From: Vishniacozyma victoriae
Taxonomy: Eukaryota > Basidiomycota > Tremellomycetes > Tremellales > Bulleribasidiaceae
Reading direction: 5' to 3'
DNA: 64,000 bases
NCBI GenBank assembly: GCA_017654735.1
Contig: JADPYG010000003.1
Coordinates: 1-64,000, forward strand
Every line of letters begins with the position of its first letter. Position 1 is the stretch's first letter. Position numbers and translations under genes: made by a program. Shown here one piece after another: positions 1 through 10,033 of this stretch. The notes beneath the pieces were generated by a model. That model was not told where the DNA came from. It worked only from the letters and a program-made list of their open reading frames with translations, and did no database searches.

Positions 1-1005
1 GGGGGGACCGTAGAGTAAAACACCTTTTGGTTGGGCAATACCTAATGATTCGAATAATTCGGGGTGTTTTACCGGTAATTCAATGACTTCTTTGATTTCT
101 TTGATTTGCTTGTCGAGACCTCCTACCATCTCGTATGTTGAATCAGGGACTTTTTCGACCATCATCAAAGAGACTAGGGGGTCGATCTTGTTGGGAAGGA
201 TGGAGTGGAGTTTGTAGGAATCGGATCGCAGGGCGACTCGGAGATTGGGAGTGAGGGCGGAGAGGGGGATGGAATCGGAGAAGTCGACCACTATCATGAG
301 CACCGAGCACCGAGCACCGAGCGAAGCGAGGTGTGAGGTATGAGAATGTGGCCAAGATGTGAAGAGAGCGGTGCTGAGGTGGCAGAGTAGAGAGGGTAGG
401 GACGATGGAGGGGGGAATTGCAGGAAGGGGGACTCACCATACTTGCCCTCGGGCTGAATCTTGACCAAAACCTTCTTCTTTCCCATCACCTTGACAACCT
501 CTCCAACGTACGAAGCCGGTTCACCAAGGACTAGTAGTTCTTCCCTTAGTAATCGGACTGGACGTTAGCTCTTACTCCCTTCCCCTTCAACTCTCTGATG
601 ATCCTCCTGCCCTTGCTCTTTTCGCTTCTCTATCTGAAGAGAAGATCTAGATGGTGTGGAAGAGAAGAGAATCACTCACCCCTGGTGTTCAACGTATTCC
701 TCTGTGCTTCTAATCGACGCAAGTTCTGGGTTTTGTTGGAAATATCAAGTTCAGCAGCTTCAATCTTGTTCTGGTAGTATGTCTATTCATTAGTCATGAT
801 CATATCGTCGTCCACTCTGCCAGCTCGTCCCATATCGGACAAATAGTTGAAGAAAGGACAAGTTGACAAGATGACGATAGGAATTGGTGAGAGGACATAC
901 CTTGATACTAGCTCCCTTGACCTGAACCCTCTGGGAGAAAGACGATGATCTCCTCTTCATCCCTCCCAATGCTGTAGGTGGTAATTCGTTCGCTGTTGAT
1001 GACAT
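1..1005 (-). CDS. RPT6: 26S proteasome regulatory ATPase subunit Rpt6 (5' part, cut by window edge)
   Basis: Base-ring AAA+ ATPase of the 19S regulatory particle, which unfolds ubiquitinated substrates and feeds them into the 20S core. Start ATG is at 1005 on the minus strand. Exon 1 encodes a short N-terminus ending in VKGASIK at about 901. Later exons give the coiled coil ([28 protein letters not shown]), the OB-like domain ([19 protein letters not shown]), and [31 protein letters not shown] leading to the start of the Walker A region (GVLLYGPP) at the left edge; this last stretch is nearly invariant in Rpt6. The Walker A lysine and the rest of the ATPase lie outside the window. Several short introns are present; the one near 295-440 is long and holds a CGAGCAC repeat. 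Identification is firm; only the 3' portion is missing. Confidence 0.95.
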
Positions 1006-1239
1006 CTTTGTATGTATGGTATGAATGGGTATAGGAGGTAGGTTGTCGAAGTGGGTGAGCGATGACAACGCGTAATCATAGAATGGTGAAATAACACGTC
1101 ATGATCTACATCCAACGTTGAATGACGATCAACGTTGAGGATGGTATTGTTGCATTGACATATAATGCGTATACGAATGAAGGTACCAAGCATGTAAGTC
1201 CATGCTGATAGAGCGTAGAGGCGATGCGAGTAGCAATTG

Positions 1240-2041
1240 ATGATAAGCTCGCCAATAGCATTCTTTGTTCTATCCCTAGTAATCTTTCAAGTTACTGCCA
1301 GCCTCAACCCCGACGCCCGGGGGGAGATCTATACTCTTCAATCTAGGGATGATGGATTAACGAAACGAGCTAGGAAGGCGGATTATCAAGCTCATCCTGC
1401 TGGGGAACTTGTGTGTCGGCCTTTTGGGCTATGCGAGCCTTGTCCTGTTGATGAAGTGAGTGACTTCTCGTTTCCTCATGTCGTCCATCTGGTCGAACCC
1501 CCATGAAGTATACTCCAAAACAGTTATGTGGAGGAGCTTCTTAAGGAGTCGCATGGAGAATCTACGTACAGATCCCAAGGAAAGGTTGAATGTTTCCGGG
1601 ATCTTAACATGTCTCCAAGCAGGAACTGTCGTTGGACTCCGAACTGACCCAACAGCGAACACAACCATTTTGCCAACCCTTCGGAAATAGACGATTACTA
1701 CATTGTAAACCCTCTTCATCCGGATCAAAGAGTACAGGAGAAGTACCAGCATGGGAAGCATGTGGAAAAGTAGTCAAGCAGGAAAGACAGGATTTCTACG
1801 AGTTTGTCGTACGTCCCATATGTCTCCACACCATCCTCCATCTCTTATGCTTCTTCTTTCGCCGATCCAGCCTTCAATGGAGATAAGAGAAACAAGGGCT
1901 AATGACCAGACGGCAAATCTATTATTCTTAATTGTTGCAATGGCGATACTCTGGGCCAGGAGTTCGGCATTAGCTACCGCTCAATATAGACAGTTAGCGG
2001 CGCGGATCGGGATCCCAGGTTCAGGCGGGTGGAGGGGATGA
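1240..2041 (+). CDS. JTB-like single-pass membrane protein
   Basis: Exons 1240-1455, 1656-1808 and 1910-2041 give 166 residues. An N-terminal hydrophobic segment (ISSPIAFFVLSLVIFQVTA) looks like a signal peptide. The ectodomain has six cysteines; the last five follow the spacing of the metazoan JTB (jumping translocation breakpoint) family: CEPC, FCQPFG, LHC and WEAC. A QERQDFYEF stretch then leads into one transmembrane helix (LLFLIVAMAILWA) and a short cytosolic tail with a YRQLAARI segment. Both introns end in CTGAC..CAG or CTAATGACCAG. JTB is described in animals in mitochondrial and cytokinesis contexts, and no function is assigned here. The family call rests on cysteine spacing and membrane topology, so it is good but not certain. 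The first ATG is used; a TTG one codon upstream is ignored. Confidence 0.7.
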
Positions 2042-2173
2042 TGCTTCTTATGTTGAACTTGAGTGGATTTGGAGGTTGTATGCATATATGTACCACGTAT
2101 GGTCTTGTCCCTGACTGCATCTCGCGCTAGATCCCACTCCACTAGAAGCCTTCCCTCGATTAGGAGACAAGCA

Positions 2174-2622
2174 CTATGTCGTCTTGAGGTAATTGGAAGC
2201 TTTAATATCTGCTCGATTCCTTTCCATCAGTACCGTGTCCTCTGCGCCTTTAGACTTACTGAGCTCTCAACCTCTTCTTCTGCATCGCGAAATCCACTTC
2301 ACCACCTTCCTTCTTCTCCCCTTTTTCTAACTTTGCTTTATTATCATCAAGAACAGTCCATAACCACGCAGGATATTGATCATCTGGTAGAGCAACTGGA
2401 TCTGGTTGATCTTTCAATACTGATAATCCAGTAAGGACAGTTCCGGGGGGACATGATGATATTGCTATTTCGTCAACTCTGTATAGATTTAGATTTACCT
2501 TTCTTTGCCTTCGTTGGTTTTGGGGCTTCTAATGATGGGATTGTACTTGAGAAACATCGGTGGGAACGGGATGAAGAGGCGATAGCCTGTATTGGCCTTG
2601 ATATCGTTCTAAATGCGGACAT
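2174..2622 (-). CDS. MRPL37: Mitochondrial ribosomal protein mL54 (MRPL37 family)
   Basis: Component of the mitochondrial large ribosomal subunit. Exons on the minus strand are 2622-2499, 2464-2260 and 2219-2174, giving 124 residues; two introns of 34 and 40 nt hide the gene from simple ORF calling. The first 25 or so residues (MSAFRTISRPIQAIASSSRSH) are basic and Ser-rich, as in a mitochondrial presequence. The core reads CPPGTVLTGLSVLKDQPDPVALPDDQYPAWLW, which is the mL54 signature. The C-terminus is QKKRLRAQNRADIKASNYLKTT, the conserved helical end. It lies head to head with CTF4, with 178 bp between start codons. Confidence 0.9.
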
Positions 2623-2739
2623 GGTATGAGATAATGGTAGTTACTACAACCACTGTTCAGATCACAGAAAGACGATTCATCTTTCTGCATGACGTGGTAT
2701 TTAGATCAGCGTGCCTGATATTAACAAAATCACTCTTGG

Positions 2740-2752
2740 GTCGCGTCGCGTC
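2740..2752 (+). promoter_or_regulatory. MCB-like CGCGTC repeat upstream of CTF4
   Basis: GTCGCGTCGCGTC sits about 50 bp upstream of the CTF4 start codon. The same 13-mer occurs 29-41 bp upstream of the thymidylate synthase start codon (47314-47326). CGCGTC is close to the MluI cell-cycle box bound by MBF at G1/S genes in yeasts. Function is inferred from position and target genes. Confidence 0.5.
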
Positions 2753-2800
2753 GGACGTCATGTTCTGAACATTCCTCAAACCTCAAAATCATCAACGACA

Positions 2801-5800
2801 ATGGCAGAGGCATCATCAACAGCTATATCATCTTCACCATGTCATCTAGGGGGTATTACGAGGCTAGCATTCGCTCCTGATGGGCAGTACGTTTCATTCT
2901 ACACCTTTCCTAACAACCCTCTCCCGGTTATTCATCTCGTAATTAGAGATTTAGAGAGAGACGTGATGAGGAGAGAAGGAGGACTGACATACAGGACGAT
3001 ATTCACTGGAGGATCCGACTGTTTGGTTCGAATACATAAAGCCAACGAACCGGATTCTGAACCTGGTTTCCACGATAATCACGAGGACGCAGTGACTTCC
3101 CTAACTTGCGAGGTAAGTCAGCGACTCGCTCTCCGACAGGAGAGGTATCCTCCGCCAGGGGATAGGCAGGAGAAGATTGGAATAAAGCTGATATACAGGG
3201 TAATACATTAATGACGGCCTCTCTCGATAATATCGCTCGAACATTCTCATACCCCCAAAATGAATATACAGGCTATGTAACTCGATCAGCAAGTGTTCCG
3301 ATTAGATGGGTATCGCTCGATAAAAAGGGAGAGAGGGTAGCTGTTTGTTCAGAGTATGTCCTCCTTGTTCCTTCTCCAAGTGACACACATATCGTGAGGT
3401 GTACTGATAATAGTGATCTACTGGTCAAAGTGGTTCATGTAAATGATACCACGAGGGTGTCATTACTATCAGACAATACAAAGAGTATAAGATCAGCAAC
3501 ATGGGATCCAACTGGGAAATACCTCGTGCGTGACCTTATCCCTTGTTGTTCCTCCGGCAAGGGATGAACTGACGTAAAGACAACGGTAGGATGCGATGGA
3601 AAGATCAAGGTTTACGATATGTCGGAATCTACACCTCTACTTCTCAAGATCATAGAGGGGGTGGTAGCATCTAGTGAATCCGAGTAAGTCCCCCCTTTCT
3701 CTTGTATCATAGTAGAGGGCTGATGATAGTTCAAATATATCATGTTATGCAGCCTGGAGTCCATCTGGGAGTGGTTTCGCAGTCCCCACACGGACTAATG
3801 GTAAACTTTCTCTGACAGTGATCATGGGAGGGACTAATGCTAGAAATCGCGATTATCAATAAAGACTGGACTAGACAAGCTACCATATCACCTGAAGGGC
3901 CTAAATCCGTAGGTTTAGCGGATTGAGAGAGGGGTTCAGAGCTGATGAGCAGATGGTGGGAGAACTCGCTTGGTCGCCTAATGGACGATACCTTGCTGCT
4001 TCGTCTGGGTCATTGATTACGATCTTTACGATGGATTCTAGACAGGTCGTTGCCAAGTGAGTCCCCTCTCTTCCGCTTAAATTGTCTCGCTTGCTCGCCC
4101 CGCTTCTTCACCGAGACACTCTCGCTTCCCGCTTGAGCTATACTCTTACCCTCTACCTGACTCGCTCCCGCCCTCCAGTCCCGTCTCGCTCCGCTCATGC
4201 TAATGCCAGATACACAAACCCCTCTGGAGCCATCACCGGTCTATCCTTCTCCCCCATCCAAAACCTACTCGCATTCACCTCTTCCTCAGGTCAATTCTCT
4301 CGATGGACAGATCCAATCCCTTCAACACTCCCCTCGCCAATCGTTTCCGAAGCTGTCCAAGCGAAGACACTCGACAAGCTATTAGATGATGAATTTGGGG
4401 ATGAAGATGGATTGGATATTGAGGAAAGAGGGGAGGATATCGATGATTGGATCGTTGATGATGATGGGTATGCAGATTTGGAAGAAGGGAAAGGGAGGGG
4501 TGGGGTTGTGGTTCCTACGAAAGCTCAGGCGGCTTTCGGACCTGGGTCAACGGGGATGAAGAGTAAGAAGAGGTATCTGGGTGAGTCCCTCTGGTCCTTC
4601 CATTCCTTCTTGCTTCCAATCTTCTCTCTGAGGCGACGTTTGGGGCAATAGATGACTGACAATAGCGTTCAACATGATTGGAGTTGTCGACGTGACGGAT
4701 CAAGAGACTCATCAAGTCATCAATGTTGAATTCCACGATAAAAGCGCAAGGAGGGGATATCATTTCCAAGATCACCACAAGTATACCATGGCTTCTTTAG
4801 GTACGTTCCATCTTTCATTCACTCCAATGAAGAAAGAGAACTGATATCTAGGCGAGCAAGGAATAGTCTACGCCTGCCCATCCGACTCGGATGAACCTTC
4901 ACAAATCTATTACAGGCCCTACGATTCTTGGGCTTCTCAATCCGATTGGACCATCCATCTACCCACAGGGGAGGATGCGATGGTAGTAGCAGCAGGAGGC
5001 GAAATAGGGGATGGGCCGGGGAGTGTTGTGGTCGCTACGAACAAGGGATACGTCAGATTCTTCTCTGCAAGTGGGATTCAGAGGTATTTATGGAGGGTTG
5101 AGGAGGTTGTTAGTATGGTAGCGGGTAAGGAGGGGTTATTGGTTGTTCACAGAGAGGGTGGGACTAGTCTGGATGGTGCGTCCTTCTCTTAATTCTCATT
5201 TGAGAGGAGAAGAATACTGAGGAGGGGCTGATTAGTAGGATCTCAGAATTTGAGATACTCGGTCATTGACCTTGAGTCTTTTGATCTTGTTCAAGACGGT
5301 GTTGTACCATTACCGAAAAAGGCGCTTCTCTCCTGGATTGGCTTCTCAAGGGATGGAGTGAGTCCTCGTCTTTTTTCTTCCATCCCCATTCTTTCATCAC
5401 ATCCACCTCTCGCCCGCACATTTCTTTACGTTCTAGAATAAGACCCTAACGCCAGGTACCGGCAATGTACGACTCAACAGGTCTCCTCTCTATCCTAGAT
5501 CGCCACAGACGCCCATCTCAAGCCCGCTGGGTCCCATTCCACGATTCCTCATCCACAAAAGACAAGTCGTACTGGCCAGTCGGATTAACTGAAACTCACT
5601 TTACATGTGTGATCCTAAGAGGAAAGGAGAGGGAACCTTGGTTCCCTAGACCACTTATTCAGGAGATTGAATTAGGGATTCCATTAGTCGGGATGGAACA
5701 TGAGCAGGGAAAGAGGGAAGAGGCGTGAGTCTTTCCTTTTGTTTCCCACTTCTTCTCTTCCCATGCTTCGCTTGCTCCCCGCTTCTCTCGCTTGCTCCTC

Positions 5801-7102
5801 CTCTCCTCTCCTTTCGCTCCCTCTCCTCTCCCTTCTCGGCCCCGCCTCGATTGTTCTCGGCTCTGCCTCGAAGAATGCTAATGATAGTGCTATCCGAGGA
5901 TCCATCTCCCTTTCCCAACTCCGAGATTCCCAAGCGGACGAACATACGATCAAACAACGTGAAATCTCTCTCGACAAGGAATTACTCCAATTAGTCCAGG
6001 GGGCATGTAAAGCCGATAACCTCCAGCGAGCACTTGATCTCACCAGGTTAATGCATAATCCCGGAAGTGTCGATGCTGCGGCGAAAATTGCTGGATTCTA
6101 TCATCTTCCGGGGTTACAGGAGAGAATGGGAGGTGTGGTTGTTAGGAAGAAAAAGGTCGAATATCACCTTCCGAGATATGGTAATGGAGGAGGAAGTGGA
6201 GAGAGGGAAAAGACTAAAGGATTCAATGATTTCGCACCGAGGAGTAATCGACGTTCATTCGGTGGGAAAGTACGGGATCGGGATTCGACCCCTGCTAATG
6301 GTGGTGGGAATGGGACTTATATCCCTGAAACACCGAGGACTGAATTGGAATCCACACCGCTGGAGGAATCAGTAATGGGTTCACCGGAGGGGAAAAGGAA
6401 GAGAGATGAGGAAGAGTTTGAACCGGTTAGGAAGGTTGAATCTTCTTTCAAGGGTATGTCCTCTCCCCTCTTCTCTATCATTCCCCTCCTCTGGCTTGGT
6501 CTTGGATTTCGTGATGGACGAGTGACGCTGACCTGCAGAACCAGCAAAGAACCCATTCGCAAAGAAACCACCAGCTTCCAACCCATTTGCTAAACCCGCC
6601 CTACCCACCGGTACGAAGGCATTAGAAGCAATCAAATCGACTTCGTTCTTCGAGAGGGTCGATAATATCGAATCGTCGGGTACTGGGGCTGGGGTAAAGA
6701 CGACCAGACATCCTAAGAGGAAAGAATCGGGTGGTGGCAAACAACAGACTCTTTTCCCTATGAAATCTAAATCCAAAGAAGCGGAGAAGGATGAGGTGGA
6801 GGCAGAGGTGGACGAAACGATGATTGAGACTCCAACTGAGGAGATGGATGTTGAAGTGGAGAGTGAGGAATTGCAAGAGGCTCAAGCGCCTAGTATTGTG
6901 GGTGATAGTCTTGTATGTCTTTTCTTCTTCCTCTTTGCTTTTTTTCCCTTCTACTCTTTCCTGTCTTGTTCACTGTTCATTCGCCAAGCGACTGGTCCGT
7001 CCCTGCTTGGCCCTTACCCGATTCTCTGGAGTGATAGCTAATCGACAGGAGAGGGAAGCTAGTCCAGAATGGGATGAGACGCAGGATGATGTTGAGCTCT
7101 AG
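2801..7102 (+). CDS. CTF4: Ctf4/Mcl1 (AND-1/WDHD1) replisome adaptor
   Basis: Homotrimeric hub that links the CMG helicase (via GINS) to DNA polymerase alpha and supports sister-chromatid cohesion. The gene has many short introns. The N-terminus is a WD40 propeller ([67 protein letters not shown]). An acidic linker follows (4385-4480). The middle SepB-type propeller reads [46 protein letters not shown] and [18 protein letters not shown]. The helical bundle reads [36 protein letters not shown]. The C-terminal tail is charged, ends near DETQDDVEL and holds a PIP-like KQQTLFPM at 6739-6762. No HMG box is visible, unlike vertebrate AND-1. The start codon at 2801 follows a CGCGTC-rich promoter. 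Exon borders in the 3700-3950 stretch are the least certain part. Confidence 0.9.
4057..4209 (+). repeat. Low-complexity CGCT/CTCG-rich intron of CTF4
   Basis: An intron about three times longer than its neighbours, from a GTGAGT donor to GCTAATGCCAG. It is filled with variants of CGCTTGCTCGC, CTCGCTTCCCGCTTG and CTCGCTCCGCTC. Similar sequence fills a second CTF4 intron (5725-5887) and long introns of PFK1, the polyol dehydrogenase and thymidylate synthase. Confidence 0.6.
5725..5887 (+). repeat. Second low-complexity CGCTTGCTC-rich intron of CTF4
   Basis: Intron from GTGAGT to GCTAATGATAG, filled with pyrimidine-biased CTTCGCTTGCTCC and CTCTCGCTTGCTCC units. It resembles the 4057-4209 intron in composition and motif. 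Confidence 0.6.
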
Positions 7103-7232
7103 TCTCCAGTCTCTAACCGGATTGATGTATTCTTGTATTACTAGATCGATTGAGTATTTCTGTACAACAGAGTCCGATGATGATGCTATGCATGGATGAT
7201 ATGATGGTATTGTACAACTGACGGATCTCGGT

Positions 7233-7602
7233 CTACCATTTTCTACCGAATGATTTCTGCCGTCAGCCCCCCTATAGCTTTCTTTACCTCACGACCTCGT
7301 ACCAGTGAGATAAGATGAATGACTCACTTGGACACATTCCTTGAATGCTTTGAATTCAGGCTCGCACATTCCTTTTTGGACTTCTTGGTATGATTTACCA
7401 ATACATTGGCCATAGGCTAATGACTGCTCATCAGCTTCCGATTCCACTCATCTCCTCTCTTCCCTTGATGCTACCTCCACCAAGGACCCTCGCCAATCCC
7501 AACTTGCTGAGGAAAAGGACTCACTTGGGCTGCACATGATTTTGAAGCTTTCGCAAAAGTCTTGAGTGGCGTTAAATCCTTGAATGTCGTCTTTGCTGAC
7601 AT
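7233..7602 (-). CDS. Twin CX9C mitochondrial protein, NDUFAF8-like
   Basis: Exons 7602-7525, 7423-7328 and 7256-7233 give 65 residues. The protein has two CX9C motifs: C-AAQSLAYGQ-C across the first splice junction and C-EPEFKAFKE-C in exon 2. It ends in KSFGRKW. This coiled-coil-helix-coiled-coil-helix pattern is imported into the mitochondrial intermembrane space by the Mia40 relay. The AYGQC...MCEPEF layout resembles complex I assembly factor NDUFAF8. It lies tail to tail with CTF4 and head to head with ADA3. The twin CX9C motif is certain; the NDUFAF8 assignment is a family-level inference. Confidence 0.75.
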
Positions 7603-7837
7603 GATGTTAGACAGTGGACAATATATCTGACCATCAATGATTGACATCGATGTATTGAATCGAGATGATGTGGGGGTGGATGTGGGGTAACGGAATCAAT
7701 TTAGTACGTGTATGTATGTTGACGTTGTATCCGTAACTAGAGTATCATCAATTAACCATCTATCTCCTCTCTGTACCTCTATCAATTCCTTCGCCTGTCA
7801 CAAGACAGAGGACCGAGGAAGAATAGACCGAGCAAAA

Positions 7838-9443
7838 ATGCCAAGAGCAAACTTCCCAAATACCCTCCTTACCCTTATTCAATCGACCTCCTACCCACCC
7901 CTTCCACCACGCGATGATCTCGACTCATTACGTCAAGTCTTGTCCGAACAACGATCCCTACCCGTTACAGTCAAGCGAAAGAGAGAAGAATCGATCCCTG
8001 TAATCGAAAAGAGGAGAACTAGTCCACCTGTCAAGCTCGAACGATCAGTATCTCCCGCAGGCAGTGTTGTTTCCATCGCTGGTCCTTCTTCATTACCTAA
8101 AGCTAGTACGCCAAATGCGCCTATTACTTATGCTGGAATCAAGAATAAGAAGAAGAAGAAACCTTTTGAAAGTGATGATGATGGTGAGTTCTTGCTTACA
8201 GGGAAGAGAAGAGGGGGGACTAATGATAGTTCGGAGTTTCTCATCACCACCTACACATCATACTACCTCTACATCTGGACTTAAATTGAAATTGAACAAA
8301 TCATTACCTCGCCCAATAGAAAATTATCCAATAGCCCCATCAGCTTATGGGGTACATATCGATTTCTCACTCCCTCCACCTCCTTCTCGACCGTTAGTCC
8401 CCCCCCGACCTGGGGTATCTAAACCCCCTCCACCTGGTCCTAAACGCCAATCTGAAGTCGACGAGGACTTTTCAAATACAAAAGCACCTACTCAAACTGC
8501 TCAACCTACATTTTGGACTTCTGTTGAGCCCTACCTAAGAGAGATTAGGGAGGATGATTTAGCAATGTTGAATTTCAAAGCGGATGCTCCTGAATCCTAT
8601 GATATCCCAGCTAGGGGTAGGCATTATACTGAGATTTGGGATGAAGAAGATGGATTACCTTTGGGAACGACGCCTAGGTATCCTGTTCCTTCTATGCGGC
8701 ATGGACATGGACCACAGGGTTTGGGACATTTCACACCAGCTACGGAAATGAGGGAAGAACATTTGGTGGATGAACATAGGGGATTGGGGAATTTGACGGA
8801 AAGGATCGTGGCTGGGATCGTGGAGAATACGAATGTCCAAGTAACAGACGGAGGGGATCTGTACGAAGGTAATCGGGAACTTGCTAGGGTGGACGTGGTG
8901 GAACTGGAAGAAAAGATCAAGCGCGAGTTACGAGGAGCAATGTTATTGGGAGATCAAGAAGATTACATACCCCAGAACAGGGACGACGACGAAATCACCT
9001 CATCCCTACGCCAATGCCAACGCCTCCTTCTGGAACAATCACAAATCAACGAAGCTCGTAAATCCCGTCTAGCCGAAATCGCTCAACATCGCCTAGCCTA
9101 CGCCGAATACTCTCAATCACTAGACGGAATCGAAAAATCAATAGAAACAGCCTGGGTCAAACGAGTCAAGAAACACGGAGCTAGTGCTAAAAAGGGAAGG
9201 CAGAGTAGTGAAGGTACTCCTGGACCTAGTGGTGGTTCTGGTAGACCACCTGTTCCGGAGAATGTCAAGAAATTGGTGGCTGTCAGGAGGGGCTGGGTGG
9301 ATAGTGTGGGCAAGACTATGAGTGTTAGGCCAAAGGGGGAGGTTATGGGGATTCCGGAGGAGAGTATATATGAGGGATTGGGAGAGGAGGTGGATGAGAG
9401 GGTAGTGGATGAGGCTGTGGAGTTGGGGGAGGAGAGTCCGTAG
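7838..9443 (+). CDS. NGG1: SAGA/ADA complex subunit Ada3 (Ngg1)
   Basis: Transcriptional adaptor that forms the histone acetyltransferase module with Gcn5, Ada2 and Sgf29. Exons 7838-8183 and 8230-9443 encode 519 residues. The N-terminal third is basic and Pro-rich (KRKREE, KNKKKKKPFE, and a proline run around 8385-8440). The conserved region starts at FWTSVEPYLREIREDDLAMLNF and continues through YDIPARGRHYTEIWDEEDG, as in other fungal Ada3 proteins. The C-terminal Ada3 domain spans LTERIVAGIVENTNV to MSVRPKGEVMGIPEESIYEGLGEE and includes helices rich in Gln, Glu and Arg. The intron ends in GGGACTAATGATAG. ATG at 7838 follows CAAAA. Confidence 0.9.
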
Positions 9444-10033
9444 TCGTAGGGCGCGCGAAGCCGCCCGGAGGCTAGATCTTCTGGGCGCACAGCGGACAGG
9501 CGGAGGGATGCGTGTCGGCCCGAGTCAAATGAGTGGGATTAGGGCGCAGCGGGAGTCTCAAGAGAAGGTGCGAGAATACGGTGTATCATGGACTGTTGTA
9601 TATTCAAAGGGCTATGTCTCGAAGGCCAATTGTACAGTTGTAATTCTAGCGCATTCCAGTGTGACATGAATGAAAGGAAGCAGTCTTTCTTATCAGTAAG
9701 TGCGAGGCACATTCCTGGTGTGATCAATGCATGCACAGGCAGGTTTGAATAGATGGTATTTGCATCATCATCATGCACAGCCAAGGTCATCGTCGCGCTT
9801 ACCTGTACAGTGCGTATTCGTATGCATATGCTTAAGTCTCGGTTGTAGAGCGGTATGAGTAGTCCCCCCATGAAATTTGATAGGCTAAACTAATAAGGTA
9901 CAAAGGGGGATAAGCGATATGGGAAATGACGTTTGATTTAAGATTATAGATCCTTTTTACATCAACTCCTGGGAACATATACCTAGGTTACCTTGGCATA
10001 CACTTCCAATCAACTTATACTATACACACAATC
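9444..10033. other. Intergenic region upstream of PFK1
   Basis: 590 bp between ADA3 and PFK1. It holds the ADA3 3' end, a short GC-rich patch at 9450-9510 and AT-richer sequence close to the PFK1 start codon. No convincing ORF, tRNA or repeat was seen. Confidence 0.6.

Noticed and set aside
2063..2434. 123-residue plus-strand ORF
   Set aside because: It is antisense to the well-supported mL54 gene.
3731..3950. Possible frameshift in CTF4 between WD repeats
   Set aside because: The break is explained by closely spaced short introns with normal donors and acceptors; no need for a damaged gene.
8624..8920. Antisense ORFs inside ADA3
   Set aside because: Opposite the conserved Ada3 domain, Ser-rich and without features.
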